From Lentisphaerota bacterium (GTDB lineage: Bacteria > Verrucomicrobiota > Kiritimatiellia > UBA8416 > JAFGIZ01), in the NCBI GenBank assembly GCA_016929365.1, contig JAFGIZ010000279.1:1-6973 (forward strand): a stretch of DNA of 6,973 nt. Direction: 5' to 3'. Positions 5,905-6,973 of this stretch are shown here, piece after piece. Positions within the stretch are counted from its first letter, which is position 1. Every line of letters begins with the position of its first letter. Below the pieces are notes generated by a model, which saw nothing but the letters and a program-made list of their open reading frames with translations, made no database searches and was not told the origin of the DNA. A program made the translations under genes and the position numbers.

Positions 5905-6060
5905 ACGAAACGCCGCCCAACACAAGAGGGGACTTGATTCTTGAGATGCCAAGGGCCAGTATGCCATGCTCATGAATTGCAGGACAAGCGCGACGTGCCC
6001 CTGCGTGAGGACGGCGGCGGGCCGCGGCTGATGTCCGCTAACGAGACGGAGTAAAAACGT
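5905..6060. promoter_or_regulatory. divergent intergenic region between RmlD-like and DAHP synthase genes
   Basis: This 156-bp region must serve as the upstream region of both flanking genes. I see no convincing paired -35/-10 boxes: TTGATT at 5934-5939 and TATGCC at 5960-5965 are 20 bp apart, which is too far. There is also no aromatic-residue-rich leader peptide or T-box-like structure. The part nearest the DAHP synthase is GC-rich (6011-6030). Confidence 0.3.
6048..6051 (+). promoter_or_regulatory. ribosome binding site of the DAHP synthase gene
   Basis: GGAG ends 9 nt before ATG 6061, supporting this start for the DAHP synthase over the internal ATG at codon 5. Confidence 0.6.
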
Positions 6061-6973
6061 ATGCTGGTGGTAATGCAGAACGGAGCGTCCCGGCGGGAAA
6101 TCGAGGACGTCGAAAAAGAAATCCGGCAGATGGGCTACAAGCCCCACCCGATTTACGGCGTGGAACGGACGGTGATCGGGGCCATCGGCGACGAACGCGG
6201 CAAGGCCCGGCTGCAGGTGCTCGAGACCTCGCCCGGCGTGGAACGCGTGATTCCGATCCTGCGCCCCTACAAGCTGGCCGGCGTCGAATTGCACAAGGAG
6301 AAGACGCAGGTCGACGTGGGCGGGCAGGCAACCTTCGGGGGACCGCGGGTTCCGGTTATCGCGGGACCCTGTTCCGTGGAAAGCAAGGAACAGATCTGTG
6401 AAACCGCGGAGGCCGTCAAACGCGCGGGCGCGACACTGCTCCGGGGGGGCGCCTACAAACCGCGCAGTTCGCCCTACAGCTTCCAGGGCCTGGAAAAAGC
6501 CGGCCTGGAGATGCTGGCGGAGGCCCGGCGGCGGACCGGATTGCCGATCGTGACGGAGGTCATGAAAGAGAACGCTGTGGGCCTCGTAGCCGAATATGCC
6601 GACGTGGTGCAGATTGGCACGCGGAACATGCAAAACTACGATTTACTCAGGGCCGTCGGCGAGGTGCGCAAACCCGTGCTGCTCAAACGGGGGCTGGCGA
6701 GCACGATTCGCGAATGGCTGATGGCCGCGGAGTACATCCTGTCGCAGGGCAACATGCAGGTTATCCTCTGCGAGCGCGGCATCCGGACGTTCGAAACGCA
6801 GACACGAAACACCCTGGATCTCAGCGCGGTGTCGGTGCTGAAGCGCGAAACGCATCTGCCTGTGATCGTGGACCCCAGCCACGGGACCGGCCACTGGCAG
6901 TACGTGGAAGACATGGCCCTGGCCGCGCTGGCGGCGGGCGCGGACGGCCTCATGATCGAAGTGCACCCCAATC
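6061..6973 (+). CDS. aroF: 3-deoxy-7-phosphoheptulonate (DAHP) synthase, type I-beta, 3'-partial
   Basis: Condenses phosphoenolpyruvate with erythrose 4-phosphate to DAHP, the first step of the shikimate pathway to aromatic amino acids. The window holds 304 codons and no stop; the family is about 340 residues, so roughly 35 are missing. Residues 1 to about 75 (MLVVMQNGAS... to ...IPILRPYKL) form the ferredoxin-like regulatory domain known from the Thermotoga maritima enzyme, where it mediates tyrosine/phenylalanine inhibition. The barrel begins near VIAGPCSVES, with metal ligand C104. Substrate-binding signatures follow: LRGGAYKPRSSPYSFQG (127-143), QIGTRNMQNYDLL (184-196), KRG (209-211), ILCERGIRTFE (235-245) and DPSHGTG (271-277) with ligand H274. 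E300 in MIEVHPN is the third ligand, and the fourth (an Asp about 11 residues on) lies beyond the edge. The KPRSSPYSFQG pattern and this N-terminal domain distinguish it from KDO8P synthase. Translation starts at ATG 6061 with GGAG upstream. Confidence 0.96.
   Translation, partial: MLVVMQNGASRREIEDVEKEIRQMGYKPHPIYGVERTVIGAIGDERGKARLQVLETSPGVERVIPILRPYKLAGVELHKEKTQVDVGGQATFGGPRVPVIAGPCSVESKEQICETAEAVKRAGATLLRGGAYKPRSSPYSFQGLEKAGLEMLAEARRRTGLPIVTEVMKENAVGLVAEYADVVQIGTRNMQNYDLLRAVGEVRKPVLLKRGLASTIREWLMAAEYILSQGNMQVILCERGIRTFETQTRNTLDLSAVSVLKRETHLPVIVDPSHGTGHWQYVEDMALAALAAGADGLMIEVHPN

Noticed and set aside
5934..5965. TTGATT / TATGCC as a promoter for the DAHP synthase
   Set aside because: The spacer is 20 bp, too long for a sigma-70-type promoter, and the -10 match is poor.
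5966..6031. 21-codon Cys-containing frame upstream of the DAHP synthase as a possible attenuation leader peptide
   Set aside because: It has no Trp, Tyr or Phe codons, no ribosome site, and no alternative hairpin or T run follows.
5905..6633. Upstream in-frame extension of the RmlD-like gene reaching into the DAHP synthase region
   Set aside because: It runs antisense to well-conserved DAHP synthase codons, has no family character, and the Rossmann fold begins exactly at ATG 5904.

Overview
This is a GC-rich bacterial window of about 7 kb carrying ordinary chromosomal genes at high coding density. The layout suggests a Gram-negative organism: it has a membrane thiol-disulfide transporter with an exported thioredoxin-like domain. 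The ketol-acid reductoisomerase belongs to the 'FGG...VTRREFP' form shared by fungi, Bacteroidetes and the Verrucomicrobia/Lentisphaerae/Kiritimatiellae side of the PVC group. Together with the high GC, I lean towards a PVC-type bacterium. This is inference from protein style alone, with low confidence.

Left part, plus strand (1-3823). The window opens inside holA, which encodes the delta subunit of the DNA polymerase III clamp loader. A complete tRNA-Thr(CGU) with an encoded CCA end follows, with a plausible promoter just upstream. Next comes a 392-residue protein that fuses a periplasmic thioredoxin-like domain (CAVC) to a DsbD/CcdA-type six-helix membrane domain. It is followed by zwf (glucose-6-phosphate dehydrogenase) and then by a 59-residue Cys/His-rich protein with a good ribosome binding site. 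The last three genes are close together on one strand and may be co-transcribed.

Middle part, minus strand (3837-5904). ilvC (branched-chain amino-acid synthesis) converges on the small Cys-rich gene with only 13 bp between stop codons. Upstream of ilvC on the same strand lies an extended-SDR, RmlD-like NAD(P)-dependent sugar-nucleotide reductase.

Right part, plus strand (6061 to the edge). A DAHP synthase (type I-beta, with an N-terminal ferredoxin-like regulatory domain) starts the shikimate pathway. It is cut by the window edge, probably some 35 residues before its end. A 156-bp divergent intergenic region separates it from the RmlD-like gene.

Functionally, zwf makes NADPH, which both KARI and (through cytoplasmic thioredoxin) a DsbD-like transporter would consume; any link beyond proximity is speculative. 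I saw no mobile element, CRISPR array, phage gene or defence system. The points most worth a second look are the small Cys/His-rich protein and the N-terminal thioredoxin-CcdA fusion. No gene-free stretch exceeds 160 bp.
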